Positions 41,984-50,799 are shown, counted from the first letter of the stretch. The stretch: DNA of 64,000 nt from CAYJPA01 sp964371945 (GCA_964371945.1 CAYJPA010000016.1:1-64000), one strand, 5' to 3'. Notes: generated from the letters alone by a model not told the origin. A program made the numbers and translations.

Positions 41984-43132
41984 CTAGTGTACTGACTGAC
42001 CGCTCGCCAGTTCGTAAAGCACTTGGCTTACCCGGCGCGTCACCTGTTCGACCTCGTCTGCCTTCACTAGATGAGGGCTGAATGCCACGCTCTCGGGGTC
42101 ATGAAGGACAACCTCGATGCCAGGATCACCATGACGAAGGATTTCCACAAGCCGATCGCGATCGACGCTCGCGCCCGGTTTGAGCCGCAGAATAATGCGC
42201 GGAATCGGCTCTCCGGCTTCATTAATATCTCCGCGCGTGATGACCGCGCTTTCTGGTGCGCGCTCTTCCCACGACTCGAGCCACTGATCGACCGTCGCGC
42301 CCCAGACCCTGGATTCCTCGTCGTGGTCGATTGACAGATAGTGCTCGACCGCGGCCAACAACCCGACCATCGACTCCTTCGAGACTTTCATCGCGCGCCC
42401 GATTCGCTGGTGTGGAGGTCCGTTGAGCCGCATGGCGCGGATGATCGTCGCCTTGCCGACGGCGAGGCCGCTGCTCTGTGGACCGGCCAGGTTCTTGCCA
42501 CCGGAGAAGATCGCCACGTCCGCACCGATCTCATTTGTATAGCGCCAAAGGTTCTCGACCGGCGGCACTTGAGCCGCGGCGTCGACGATTACCGGAACTC
42601 CTCGCGCGTGCGCTCGCTCGACCACATACTCCAGCGGCAGGGTATTGCGATTCAGGTGCGTGCCGGCAAAATAGAGCACAGCGGCAGTCCGCTCGTTGAT
42701 TGCCGCCTCGAGCTCCCAAGGAAAGGTCTCCAAGGTGTGCCCGATCTCGATCAGCTTGACCCCGACCTGCCGAACCGCAATGTCGTACCAGTTGCGCTGG
42801 GAACGATGAACGACGACTTCGTTTTTGAGTCCGGCGGTCTCCATCGGCAATCGCGCCATCAGCGATACGTCTTCGCCCGTGATGCACGCCGCGGTCGCAA
42901 GCGACAGTCCAGCGGCGGCGCCGTTGCTCACATACACGGCTTCATTATGCGTAAGTTGGGCCAGACGATCTCCGATCGACGCCTGCAGATCGAAAAGGTT
43001 CACAAAGACGTTCGATGCGTCGGCCATCGCTTGGGCGACGTGCGGCGCCATGATCGATCCGCCGAGCCGCGTGTAGGTTGTCGCGCAGTTGATCAGCGGC
43101 CGCACGCCGAGCTGCTCGTAAATCTGAGACAT
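41984..43132 (-). CDS. SelA-like PLP-dependent enzyme (fold type I)
   Basis: A 382-residue fold-type I PLP protein related to L-seryl-tRNA(Sec) selenium transferase and D-glucosaminate-6-phosphate ammonia lyase: YEQLGVRPLINCATTYTRLG at the N-terminus, VYVSNGAAAGLSLATAACI for cofactor phosphate, and Lys213 in FSGGKNLAGPQSSG for the internal aldimine. No selenocysteine genes are nearby, so a sugar or amino-acid lyase/transaminase is more likely. ATG 43132 has AAGGAG upstream; the open frame extends further but without similarity. It is divergent from an amidohydrolase with a 165-base shared promoter region. Confidence 0.88.
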   Translation of the reverse strand: MSQIYEQLGVRPLINCATTYTRLGGSIMAPHVAQAMADASNVFVNLFDLQASIGDRLAQLTHNEAVYVSNGAAAGLSLATAACITGEDVSLMARLPMETAGLKNEVVVHRSQRNWYDIAVRQVGVKLIEIGHTLETFPWELEAAINERTAAVLYFAGTHLNRNTLPLEYVVERAHARGVPVIVDAAAQVPPVENLWRYTNEIGADVAIFSGGKNLAGPQSSGLAVGKATIIRAMRLNGPPHQRIGRAMKVSKESMVGLLAAVEHYLSIDHDEESRVWGATVDQWLESWEERAPESAVITRGDINEAGEPIPRIILRLKPGASVDRDRLVEILRHGDPGIEVVLHDPESVAFSPHLVKADEVEQVTRRVSQVLYELASGQSVH

Positions 43133-43297
43133 CGAAAGCTCCTTACCCAATGCTGTTCCAAATTCTCGTTTGTCGCGAGGAACGGCATTGTACGGAACTT
43201 GATGCCGATGTGCTTCTCGCGGATCGTCCGATTGACAGAAACTCGTCACTCGCCAAGGATGGCGCAACCATACGCGGCAACCGAATGGAGGGAAGCG

Positions 43298-44125
43298 ATG
43301 ATCGACGTCCACACGCACTGTCTCCAGCCCAAACATTGGGGAGATGAGCATCGCCTTCACTGGGAGCCGGTAACCGGCGAACCTTGGCGCACCTATACGA
43401 TCGAGGAGTTCGATCTTGCGATGGACGGAGTCGAGGCCGCGATCGTCTTCGGCATCAAAGCCACGCGCGCGGGTGTGCTCACCCCTCATGAATACGTCGC
43501 GGAGTTCTGTGCTCAAGCGCGGACAAACACGATCGGTTTCATGGCGCTCGATCCATGCGACGCGGATGTCCTGGAGCAGATCGAGGCAGGCGCGCGGCTG
43601 GGATTGCGGGGTATCAAGCTCTATCCGGTTCTGGCGGGATTTCAGCCCGATGACCCCGCCTGCTTCTCGCTTTACGCGGAGGCCGAACGGCGTGGTCTTC
43701 CGATCCTTTGGCACATGGGCGCGACCCCGAGCTCGATCGGCGACCTCACCGTGACCCAACCGTTACTGATCGACGCAGTCGCGCGCGCCTTTCCGAACCT
43801 TAAGCAGATCATTGCGCACATAGGACACCCCTGGTTCCTCGACACCATCATGGTGCTGAGGAAGCATGTGCACGTCTACGCGGATGTTTCAGGGGCGTTT
43901 GCGCGGCCGTTGGGCGGGTACCACGCATTCGTCCACGCTCAGGAATGGGGTGTCACCGACAAGCTCCTGTTCGGATCGGATTACCCATTCTGGACGCCGG
44001 CGGAATCGACGAAGCTCATGCGCGAACTAGCGGCCAAGGAGATGGGGCCATTTCCGAACATCCTGCCGGAAACGATGGAGTCGATCATCACGCGCGATAG
44101 CCTGGCATTATTGGGGCTTCGCTGA
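43298..44125 (+). CDS. Amidohydrolase family 2 (ACMSD-like) protein
   Basis: A 275-residue metal-dependent hydrolase/decarboxylase of the amidohydrolase-2 group: MIDVHTHCLQP with the HxH metal site, ILWHMGATPSS, IIAHIGHPWFLD and FGSDYPFW with the C-terminal Asp. Members include decarboxylases such as ACMSD and lactonases for sugar acids. The ATG has GGAGG six bases upstream. It is divergent from the SelA-like gene, and the two may process the same amino-sugar or amino-acid derivative; that link rests only on position. Confidence 0.88.
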   Translation: MIDVHTHCLQPKHWGDEHRLHWEPVTGEPWRTYTIEEFDLAMDGVEAAIVFGIKATRAGVLTPHEYVAEFCAQARTNTIGFMALDPCDADVLEQIEAGARLGLRGIKLYPVLAGFQPDDPACFSLYAEAERRGLPILWHMGATPSSIGDLTVTQPLLIDAVARAFPNLKQIIAHIGHPWFLDTIMVLRKHVHVYADVSGAFARPLGGYHAFVHAQEWGVTDKLLFGSDYPFWTPAESTKLMRELAAKEMGPFPNILPETMESIITRDSLALLGLR

Positions 44126-44212
44126 CCGGGATTCCGGCCAATCAGAGGCGCTTGACTCCCTCGATGCTTCCCATCATCATGGATCAGACGAGCCACGTGA
44201 AAGGGACCGGCT

Positions 44213-44770
44213 ATGGCGGTCGTGCTTCAGAAACTAACGGTCGACGACCTGGAAACATTTCCTGACAACGGTTATCGCTACGAGATCATCGATGGGGATC
44301 TCACGATGTCGCCTGCTCCAGTCAAAAAACATCAGCGTTTGTTGCTCAGACTCTCTCGCTTGTTCGACGATGCTGCGCGGAGTGCCCGCATTGGTGAGGT
44401 CTTCTTTTCACCCGTGGACGTCCGCTTCACGGAATTCGATCAGGTGCAACCTGACCTCATCTACATCCGCAACGAACGCGCCGGCATCTACCAAGCCAGC
44501 ACGGTAAACGGCGCCCCTGACATCGTCCTCGAAGTGCTCTCGCCATCGACTCGGAAATTTGACGAGATTGCAAAGTTTCGACTGTTCCAGACGCATCGAG
44601 TTCCGGAATATTGGATCGTCGATCCAGAATCGAGCTCGATCCGGCAATTCGTCCTGACCGACGGAACGTATATGCAGGCTAGGTACGATGAGGGTCAGCC
44701 GATGACATCGTCCATCCTTGCCGGGTTGGCAATCGATCCGGTGGCACTCTTCCTTGATTCGGACGATTAG
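44213..44770 (+). CDS. Uma2 family (DUF820) PD-(D/E)XK nuclease-like protein
   Basis: A 185-residue Uma2/DUF820 protein. Family features are LTVDDLETFPDNGYRYEIIDGDL, a VQPDLIYIRNERAG segment, and the nuclease core with PDIVLEVLSPSTRKFDEIAKF and EYWIVDPES. These proteins carry a restriction-endonuclease-like fold and are expanded in Chloroflexota and cyanobacteria; their biological role is unclear. AT-richer codon use suggests a mobile gene. It has no partner gene. Confidence 0.92.
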   Translation: MAVVLQKLTVDDLETFPDNGYRYEIIDGDLTMSPAPVKKHQRLLLRLSRLFDDAARSARIGEVFFSPVDVRFTEFDQVQPDLIYIRNERAGIYQASTVNGAPDIVLEVLSPSTRKFDEIAKFRLFQTHRVPEYWIVDPESSSIRQFVLTDGTYMQARYDEGQPMTSSILAGLAIDPVALFLDSDD

Positions 44771-44899
44771 CACATCCCACCAGAGGCGTCAGCCCAGTTC
44801 TCGAAGCCTCACCACCCAATTAAGCAATGTGCTCAACAACTCAATTGCATTCCTGAATCTCAGGCACGTGTGCCAAATTCACATGCCAATTTACAGACG

Positions 44900-44928
44900 T
44901 TGACATCGCCTCAATGCACTTCTAAACT
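44900..44928 (+). promoter_or_regulatory. Sigma-70-type promoter of the amino-acid ABC operon
   Basis: TTGACA at 44900-44905, a 17-base spacer, and TAAACT at 44923-44928. Spacing and -35 are ideal. The predicted start lies about 85 bases before the substrate-binding protein ATG. Confidence 0.75.
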
Positions 44929-45020
44929 GCGCCATTCGCACATACGAATCTCGGGTGTTCCGAGAGCCAGTCCGGCTGTGTAGCCGGCGGGTCAAGATGT
45001 CGAGAGCGGAGAGGTGTCGA

Positions 45021-45944
45021 ATGCCTAAAGATCGCATTGCTGGACTGACCAGTCGACGAGGTTTGCTGCGAAGCGGCGCTGCACTCTCGGGTGCCGCGGC
45101 GGTTGCAGCAGGGATGCCCGCCTACAAAGCGATGGCCGCAGACAGCGTTGATGACAGTTTGCTGAAGCGTGTTCTCGATCGAGGCAAGGTCATCGTCGGA
45201 ACCGGCGCGACCAATCCTCCGTGGCACTTCGAGGATGACAATGGCAAGTTGATCGGTATGGACATCGACATGGCGAAAATGGTCGCCGCCGGTCTTTTCG
45301 GCTGGGAACAGGATGCCAAAAAGGACGACGACGAGTTCATCCGCGGTCTGATCGAGTTTGTCGTGCAGGAGCCAAATCAGAGAATTCCGAATCTGCTCTC
45401 CGACAAGGTCGACCTCGTGATTCAGTTCATGACCATAAGCGTCGCTCGAGCGACCCAGGTCGAATTCACGATTCCCTACTATCGTGAGGCCGTTACGATG
45501 TTGTTGCCGGCCGATTCGCCGTACAACACGCTTGCCGAGATGACTGGAAACGGTTTGACGCTCGCGATCCTGCAAAACGTCGGCGCGGAAGAGTCGATGA
45601 AATCGGTTGTGCCGGATGCCACGATCGAGCAGTATCCGTCGACGGCGGATTCGATCGCCGCGTTGGATGCAGGGCGAGTCGATGGGACCGGTGTAGACCT
45701 GTCGACAGGCAAGTGGTTCGCCGCGAATACGCCTGGCAAGTACAAGTTCACTGACAGCTGGCAGCCGAATAGCTACGCCGCATCGGTCAAACCGGGCGAC
45801 CAAATCTGGCTCAATATCATCAACACGGTTTTCCATGAGGCCATGGTGGGGATCAACTTCCCGGCCTACAAAGCGTCCTTCCAACAGTGGTTTGGTGAGG
45901 AAATCGCTTCGCCGGTAGCCGGGTTCCCAGTCGAATATAAGTAG
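45021..45944 (+). CDS. Amino-acid ABC transporter substrate-binding protein (SBP family 3)
   Basis: A 307-residue binding protein. The N-terminus (SRRGLLRSGAALSGAAAVAAG) is a twin-arginine-like export signal. The mature domain begins at VDDSLLKRVLDRGKVIVGTG and contains NPPWHFEDDNGKLIGMDIDMAK, the family-3 signature, and DKVDLVIQFMTISVARATQV. It probably binds a polar amino acid or amine. The ATG at 45021 follows GGAGAGG. It is the first gene of a four-gene importer with a strong promoter upstream. An extra hydrophilic insert near residues 88-105 (DAKKDDDEFIR) is unusual. Confidence 0.92.
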   Translation: MPKDRIAGLTSRRGLLRSGAALSGAAAVAAGMPAYKAMAADSVDDSLLKRVLDRGKVIVGTGATNPPWHFEDDNGKLIGMDIDMAKMVAAGLFGWEQDAKKDDDEFIRGLIEFVVQEPNQRIPNLLSDKVDLVIQFMTISVARATQVEFTIPYYREAVTMLLPADSPYNTLAEMTGNGLTLAILQNVGAEESMKSVVPDATIEQYPSTADSIAALDAGRVDGTGVDLSTGKWFAANTPGKYKFTDSWQPNSYAASVKPGDQIWLNIINTVFHEAMVGINFPAYKASFQQWFGEEIASPVAGFPVEYK

Positions 45945-46043
45945 CCAGCGTCTGGCTCGGGGGTGCCGAGGAGAGTAATCTCCTCGGCACTTCTCCTGCT
46001 AGAGGTTGAATCGATCCGCGCCGTCGGCGACGTGAGGATGCAT

Positions 46044-46787
46044 ATGCTCCGGGAATTGGTCACGCATCCGTTGCTGATGTTTCTTCGTCTACCCTATCAG
46101 CTTCGTTGGGAATATGTCACCGATCGTCGAGAATGGTTCATCGACGGGCTCTTTGTGGCGCTTTGGATCTCACTGGTCAGTTTGGTCGTCGGCAGCATAA
46201 TCGGTTTGATCTGCGCTTTTGCGCGTTCCTCGGGAAATCGGGTTCTCTCGGTGATTGTCACGTGTTATGTGGAGTTAATTCGCAACGTTCCTCTTCTTTT
46301 GCTCGTCTTCTTTTTCTTTTTCGGTCTGCCGCAGGCATTTCCCCGGCGCTCGGATGAACGCGAATTCATCCTGACACTCCTTCCCACCCCTGAACGCACA
46401 TTCATGGTCGCCCTGGCAATCTACGCTGGCGCCTACCTCACCGAGATCTTCAGTTCAGGAATTCTGTCGGTCAGTCGCACGTACCTGGACGCGGGCCGAT
46501 CGTTGGGTCTTCGGCGATTCTCACTCGCCCGCCATGTGACCGCACCGATCATGTTTCGGACCGTACTTCCCTCATTGAGCAATACCTTTATTTCGCTCTT
46601 CAAAGATACCGGAATTGCGTTTTTTATTGGGGTTCGCGAGCTCGGGTTCGCGGCAAACAAGGTCAATACCGAATTCTTCCGCCCGATCGAGGGTTGGGCA
46701 GCAGCCGGCGTGCTCTATCTCGGCACGGCCTGGATACTCGCGATCGCGTTGAGATGCCTCGAACGGCGGATCAAATGGTCAGTCTAG
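46044..46787 (+). CDS. Amino-acid ABC transporter permease (HisM/GlnP type)
   Basis: A 247-residue permease with about five helices and the HisMQ signature: VELIRNVPLLLLVFFFFFGL and, near the C-terminus, EIFSSGILSVSRTYLDAGRS with LSNTFISLFKDTGIAFFIG. It forms the transmembrane heterodimer with the next gene. The ATG at 46044 has GAGG six bases upstream; one two codons earlier has no room for a ribosome site. It lies 99 bases after the binding-protein gene. Confidence 0.92.
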   Translation: MLRELVTHPLLMFLRLPYQLRWEYVTDRREWFIDGLFVALWISLVSLVVGSIIGLICAFARSSGNRVLSVIVTCYVELIRNVPLLLLVFFFFFGLPQAFPRRSDEREFILTLLPTPERTFMVALAIYAGAYLTEIFSSGILSVSRTYLDAGRSLGLRRFSLARHVTAPIMFRTVLPSLSNTFISLFKDTGIAFFIGVRELGFAANKVNTEFFRPIEGWAAAGVLYLGTAWILAIALRCLERRIKWSV

Positions 46788-46842
46788 TGAGGACGGCACG
46801 TCCAAAGGGCGGCCGATTCGCGGACGGCCGGGGGAGCAACTA

Positions 46843-47502
46843 ATGGGCGTTGTCTGGGACAACCGGCATTTACTTTGGGATGGTCTGAAATATTCGTTCA
46901 GGCTTTTCGGAATCGTTGTGGTGCTCGGAACGGTGTTGGGAACGCTATTTGGCGTAGGAGCACTCTACGGCAATCGGCCGATCCGCGCCGTGCTTCGCGC
47001 ATACGTCGATATCATCCGCGGAATGCCGCTAATCGTCACGATCTTCCTTCTTTTTTACGCACCCGTGGCCTACGGCATCAATCTCTCGCCGTTTCAGTCG
47101 ATCGCCCTAGCACTTTCGATTTTCTCCGCGGCGCACATGTCGGAAATCGTGCGTGGCGCCGTGATCTCGATCCCGCGCGGTCAGATGGATGCCGCGAAGT
47201 CCATCGGCCTTACCTTTTGGCAGCGCATTCTCTCGATCATCCTTCCTCAGGCTGCTCCGGTCATGATGGGACCGTGGACGAATTTGGCGGTCGACATGTT
47301 CAAAGCCACCTCCCTTTCAATCCTCGTCAGCCAGGCCGATTTCCTGTTCTCTATTCAGAAGCGAGCTACCGCCAAAGGACACTACCTAGCCTTCTATTTC
47401 GCCGCGATCATCGTTTACTTTGTGATTTGCTTCACTATTTCTCAAGCCGGCGCTTGGGCCACCCGGCGCATGCGCGTCGGTTTGGCTGGTGGAAACTCGT
47501 GA
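46843..47502 (+). CDS. Amino-acid ABC transporter permease (HisQ type)
   Basis: A 219-residue permease with the same architecture: YVDIIRGMPLIVTIFLLFYA, then EIVRGAVISIPRGQMDAAKS and NLAVDMFKATSLSILVSQAD. GGGGGAG precedes the ATG. It is the second membrane subunit of the importer, 55 bases after its partner and 15 bases before the ATPase gene. Confidence 0.93.
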   Translation: MGVVWDNRHLLWDGLKYSFRLFGIVVVLGTVLGTLFGVGALYGNRPIRAVLRAYVDIIRGMPLIVTIFLLFYAPVAYGINLSPFQSIALALSIFSAAHMSEIVRGAVISIPRGQMDAAKSIGLTFWQRILSIILPQAAPVMMGPWTNLAVDMFKATSLSILVSQADFLFSIQKRATAKGHYLAFYFAAIIVYFVICFTISQAGAWATRRMRVGLAGGNS

Positions 47503-47517
47503 GAAAGGAATTGCGCT

Positions 47518-48321
47518 GTGAGCAATCCCGCCATCGCAACCAGGGGCTCCGATCAACCGATGGTTCGAATCTCGCAAGTGCAGAAATATTACGGCAAGCT
47601 GCACGTTTTGCGGGGAGTCGATCTCGACGTGAGCGCTGGTGAGGTCGTGTGCGTTATCGGCGCGAGCGGTTCGGGCAAGACAACGCTACTGCGTTGCATC
47701 AATTTTCTTGAAACGTATCAAGACGGCAGGATTTACGTTCATGGGGAGCTCGTGGGGTACCAGGAGCACAACGGTAAGTTGAGTCCGAAACCCGAACGAG
47801 AGATCGCGAAGCTTCGCACCGAGACCGCGATGGTCTTTCAGCAATTCAATCTCTTCCCGCACATGACCGCGCTCCGCAATGTGACCTTCGGACCCATGAA
47901 GGTGCGCAGACGTTCCAAGGACGATGCGGAGCGGCGCGGGCTCGAGCTCCTGGACCGCGTTGGTCTTGCCGATAAAGCGAACGTCTACCCGAGTCAGCTC
48001 TCCGGCGGTCAGCAACAGCGTGTTGCGATCGCACGTGCGCTGGCGATGGAGCCAAAGGTGATGCTCTTCGACGAGGTCACCTCGGCCCTCGACCCGGAGC
48101 TCGTCGGCGAGGTGCTCGCGGTCATGAAGGGTTTGGCCGCCAGCCACGGTGTCACGATGATCGTGGTCACTCACGAAATGCTCTTCGCAAAGGAGGCGGC
48201 CGACCGGCTCGTCTTTATGGATGAAGGGGTCATCGTCGAACAAGGTTCTCCGGTCGAACTCCTGGAAAGCCCCAAGAGCGAGCGGTTGCAGGCTTTCCTC
48301 GCCCGCTTCCGCACTGGGTAA
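47518..48321 (+). CDS. Amino-acid ABC transporter ATP-binding protein (GlnQ/HisP type)
   Basis: A 267-residue ABC ATPase: Walker A GASGSGKTTLL (~44-54), Q-loop MVFQQFNLFPHMTALRNV, signature LSGGQQQRVAIARAL, Walker B VMLFDEVTSALDPE and a switch His in VVTHEM. The insertion between the A-loop and Q-loop (VHGELVGYQEHNGKLSPKPE) is typical of the polar amino-acid uptake family. The start is GTG with AAGGA upstream. It completes the operon. Confidence 0.95.
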   Translation: MSNPAIATRGSDQPMVRISQVQKYYGKLHVLRGVDLDVSAGEVVCVIGASGSGKTTLLRCINFLETYQDGRIYVHGELVGYQEHNGKLSPKPEREIAKLRTETAMVFQQFNLFPHMTALRNVTFGPMKVRRRSKDDAERRGLELLDRVGLADKANVYPSQLSGGQQQRVAIARALAMEPKVMLFDEVTSALDPELVGEVLAVMKGLAASHGVTMIVVTHEMLFAKEAADRLVFMDEGVIVEQGSPVELLESPKSERLQAFLARFRTG

Positions 48322-48452
48322 TTCAGGAAAGCGCATCCCATTTCGGTTCGGCCAGGGCTGGAGAGTATCCAGTCGTCGCCAAAGTCCTTGCATCTTCCCA
48401 TCCGTCTGCATAGTCTTGAAAAGCGTCACAGGGCGGAAGAAGGAACAATGCA

Positions 48453-49475
48453 TTGCACGATACCGGACACAGTTTTACTTCACTTGAAATTTGTGCAGGT
48501 GCAGGCGGACAGGCCCTTGGGACGGAACGTGCTGGTTTCGTTCATGTTGGACTTATTGAAATGGAGAAGAAGGCTTGCGAAACCCTCACTACTAATCGTC
48601 CATTTTGGAATGTTATTGAGGGCGACATTACGAAAATTAACGTAAGAGCGTTTGAAGGTGTTGACTTGCTGGCTGGCGGTGTTCCCTGTCCACCTTTCTC
48701 AATTGCTGGTCAAAAGTTAGGGCAAGATGACGCAAGGGATCTATTCCCAACAGCGATTCGATTTGTAAAGGAGTGCTCTCCGCGCGCTATTTTGATCGAG
48801 AATGTGAAAGGACTACTAGAACGCCGGTTCGCCGATTATAGACTCCAAATTACCCGTCAGTTAGCCGATCTTGGATACATAGCTCACTGGAAACTGCTGA
48901 ACGCATGCGATTTTCGTGTGTCTCAGTTGCGTCCCAGAGCAGTAATGGTTGCGCTTCGGCCGGCAGATGCTGAACGCTTTGCCTGGCCCGAACCATCTAC
49001 GGTACCTCCGGTTTCGGTTGGTGCTCTTCTATTGCCGGAAATGGCCTCCTTAGGCTGGGAGCGCGCAGCGCAATGGGCAGAGGGGGCAATTGGAATTGCA
49101 CCCACACTAGTCGGCGGGTCAACCAAACACGGTGGGCCGGACCTTGGACCAACTCGCGCACGGCAAGCCTGGGAAAAACTTGGGGTTAACGGTAAGGGTC
49201 TGGCGGACTCACCTCCTTCCGCTGGATTCGAAGGAATGCCAAAGCTTACGGTGAAGATGACCGCGCTGATCCAGGGCTTTCCGCATGATTGGGAATTTGT
49301 AGGGAAAAAGACTTCCGCTTATCGGCAAATCGGTAACGCGTTTCCGCCGCCCGTGGCGGAGGCAGTTGCGAGGTCGATCAGGCAATCTTTTGATTCGAAC
49401 CACCCCCAGCTTTACGACCTGCCCTCCAAGACGCTGACTGCAAACCAATTGGCATTTTTGGAATCACGCTTATGA
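48453..49475 (+). CDS. DNA (cytosine-5)-methyltransferase of a restriction-modification cassette
   Basis: A 340-residue C5-cytosine methyltransferase. Motif I is SLEICAGAGGQALG; motif IV has the catalytic Cys79 in GGVPCPPFSIAG followed by GxxDxR-like QDDARD; motif VI is IENVKGL; motif VIII is SQLRPRAVMV; motif X is QIGNAFPPPVAEAVA. The target recognition region (~190-290) is short and gives no specificity by eye. The start is TTG at 48453 with AAGGA upstream. Sequence is visibly AT-richer than flanks. The stop overlaps the HNH endonuclease ATG by four bases, which identifies this as the modification gene. Confidence 0.93.
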   Translation: MHDTGHSFTSLEICAGAGGQALGTERAGFVHVGLIEMEKKACETLTTNRPFWNVIEGDITKINVRAFEGVDLLAGGVPCPPFSIAGQKLGQDDARDLFPTAIRFVKECSPRAILIENVKGLLERRFADYRLQITRQLADLGYIAHWKLLNACDFRVSQLRPRAVMVALRPADAERFAWPEPSTVPPVSVGALLLPEMASLGWERAAQWAEGAIGIAPTLVGGSTKHGGPDLGPTRARQAWEKLGVNGKGLADSPPSAGFEGMPKLTVKMTALIQGFPHDWEFVGKKTSAYRQIGNAFPPPVAEAVARSIRQSFDSNHPQLYDLPSKTLTANQLAFLESRL

Positions 49476-50083
49476 CGCGCACACCAGGTTCCAGGGCCCG
49501 CCTACGCGCCTATCTGCTCGAACATGTGGGTGAGACGCTGGAGAGTGAGACTCTTCGTGAAGTTGCAGGCGCCAGTGAGTGGGCTAGGCGTATTCGGGAA
49601 CTGAGAAACGAGGAAGGTTATGAAATCCTAAGTCATAATGATCGATCCGACCTGAAGCCAGGTCAGTACTTCATGGCGTCATCAAAACCCGGCCCGGCAT
49701 TCGCTCGACAAATCTCGAAGGAAACGCGAGCGTACGTCCTGGATCGAAATGGGTTTACCTGCCAAATGTGTGGCGGAGGAGCCGGAGAGCCGCACCCATA
49801 CGATTCACGTAGAAAGGTCCGATTGCACATAGGGCACATAATCGACAAATCGTTGGGCGGCAGTGATGATCCGAATAACCCGCGAGCGATCTGTTCCATC
49901 TGCAACGAGGGCGCGGCCAACATTACGCTCCCCAGACCCGAGTCCTCGAAGCTGAAGGCGCAGATACGTCGCTCTCCGGGCAAAGACCAACTCGAAGTAC
50001 TGATATGGCTCATCGACAAATATCCAGAGGCTGCTCAAAACCGTCTCCGGGAACAGCGAAATGACAGAAAAGAGTCTGAGTGA
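49472..50083 (+). CDS. HNH restriction endonuclease
   Basis: A 203-residue nuclease. Residues ~10-65 resemble a winged helix (RLRAYLLEHVGETLESETL), likely for DNA recognition. The HNH domain (~85-155) has CQMC at 97-100, HIGHIIDKSLGGSDDPNNPRA with the catalytic His, and CSIC at 141-144 completing a Cys4 structural zinc. The ATG overlaps the methyltransferase stop, and the 3' end overlaps the glycosylase start by 23 bases. By position it should cut the sequence protected by the methyltransferase; specificity is unknown. Confidence 0.88.
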   Translation: MTRTPGSRARLRAYLLEHVGETLESETLREVAGASEWARRIRELRNEEGYEILSHNDRSDLKPGQYFMASSKPGPAFARQISKETRAYVLDRNGFTCQMCGGGAGEPHPYDSRRKVRLHIGHIIDKSLGGSDDPNNPRAICSICNEGAANITLPRPESSKLKAQIRRSPGKDQLEVLIWLIDKYPEAAQNRLREQRNDRKESE

Positions 50084-50735
50084 AGCTCAGACGCTAAAAC
50101 TCCAGTCATTCTTCCGATCGTGGTATCGATCGAATGGCCGTGAATTCCCATGGCGCGACAAGTCTGTGTCACCATTTGGAATCCTGTTGGCCGAGATGCT
50201 TCTCAGACAAACCCGGGCAGATCAGGTAATTCCAGTCTGGACGAGGCTAATCAATGTCTGTCCCGAACCGGGAGCACTCGCGTCCGCGGACCCAGAGTTC
50301 ATTTCACGACTGGTACGGCCTTTAGGTTTATGGCGTCAGCGTACCAAGGCTCTCCAACTGATGAGCCTCGCACTAATCAGTCGCCATGGAGCTCGAGTGC
50401 CGCGAAATGCAGATCAGCTTTCCGCTCTTCCTCACGTCGGCACCTATGGCGCCAATGCGGTCTTATGCTTCGCCTTTAAACGACGGGTTCCAATCGTGGA
50501 CTCAAATGTCTTGAGAGTCTTTTCGAGGATAGGGGGAAGTGAACTTGGTCCTGATAATCGGCGATCTGAACTGGCAGTGGGGATAGCCTGGCAGGTACTT
50601 CCCAGGCGAGGTTTTATTGAGCACAATTATGGTCTACTCGACTTTTCTGCGATGATTTGCAGGTCACGCAGTCCTTTGCACGATGAATGTCCCCTCAGAA
50701 ACTGGTGCAAGACCTACCACGAGCTTCCGGTCTAG
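50061..50735 (+). CDS. HhH-GPD DNA glycosylase, Tyr-type (MIG-like G:T mismatch glycosylase)
   Basis: A 224-residue helix-hairpin-helix glycosylase. The N-terminus FPWRDKSVSPFGILLAEMLL resembles MutY. The hairpin reads LPHVGTYGANAV with Tyr129 where EndoIII has Lys and MutY Ser; Tyr is the hallmark of archaeal MIG thymine glycosylases. Catalytic Asp147 lies in IVDSNVLRV. The iron-sulfur loop is C200-x6-H207-x2-C210-x5-C216, so one of four Cys is replaced by His. It would remove T from G:T mismatches formed by deamination of m5C made by the linked methyltransferase, a role filled by Vsr elsewhere. It overlaps the HNH gene by 23 bases. Confidence 0.85.
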   Translation: MTEKSLSEAQTLKLQSFFRSWYRSNGREFPWRDKSVSPFGILLAEMLLRQTRADQVIPVWTRLINVCPEPGALASADPEFISRLVRPLGLWRQRTKALQLMSLALISRHGARVPRNADQLSALPHVGTYGANAVLCFAFKRRVPIVDSNVLRVFSRIGGSELGPDNRRSELAVGIAWQVLPRRGFIEHNYGLLDFSAMICRSRSPLHDECPLRNWCKTYHELPV

Positions 50736-50737
50736 AG

Positions 50738-50799
50738 TTTCCGGTACGATTATGATTCCAGGTCTCTCGCTTTTCCGCGACCTGTCTGCGTACCGGAGA
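50738..50799. terminator. Nested inverted repeat between the R-M cassette and fabD
   Basis: The outer arms TTTCCGGTACG (50738-50748) and CGTACCGGAGA (50789-50799) pair over 11 bases with one G-U. Inside, CAGGTC (50759) pairs with GACCTG (50779). The structure ends 23 bases before fabD. There is no clear U-run, so it may be a terminator for the cassette or a leader element of fabD. Confidence 0.45.

Noticed and set aside
43133..43297. Frames extending the SelA-like gene and the amidohydrolase into each other
   Set aside because: Extensions have no family similarity; strong ribosome sites mark the shorter starts at 43132 and 43298.
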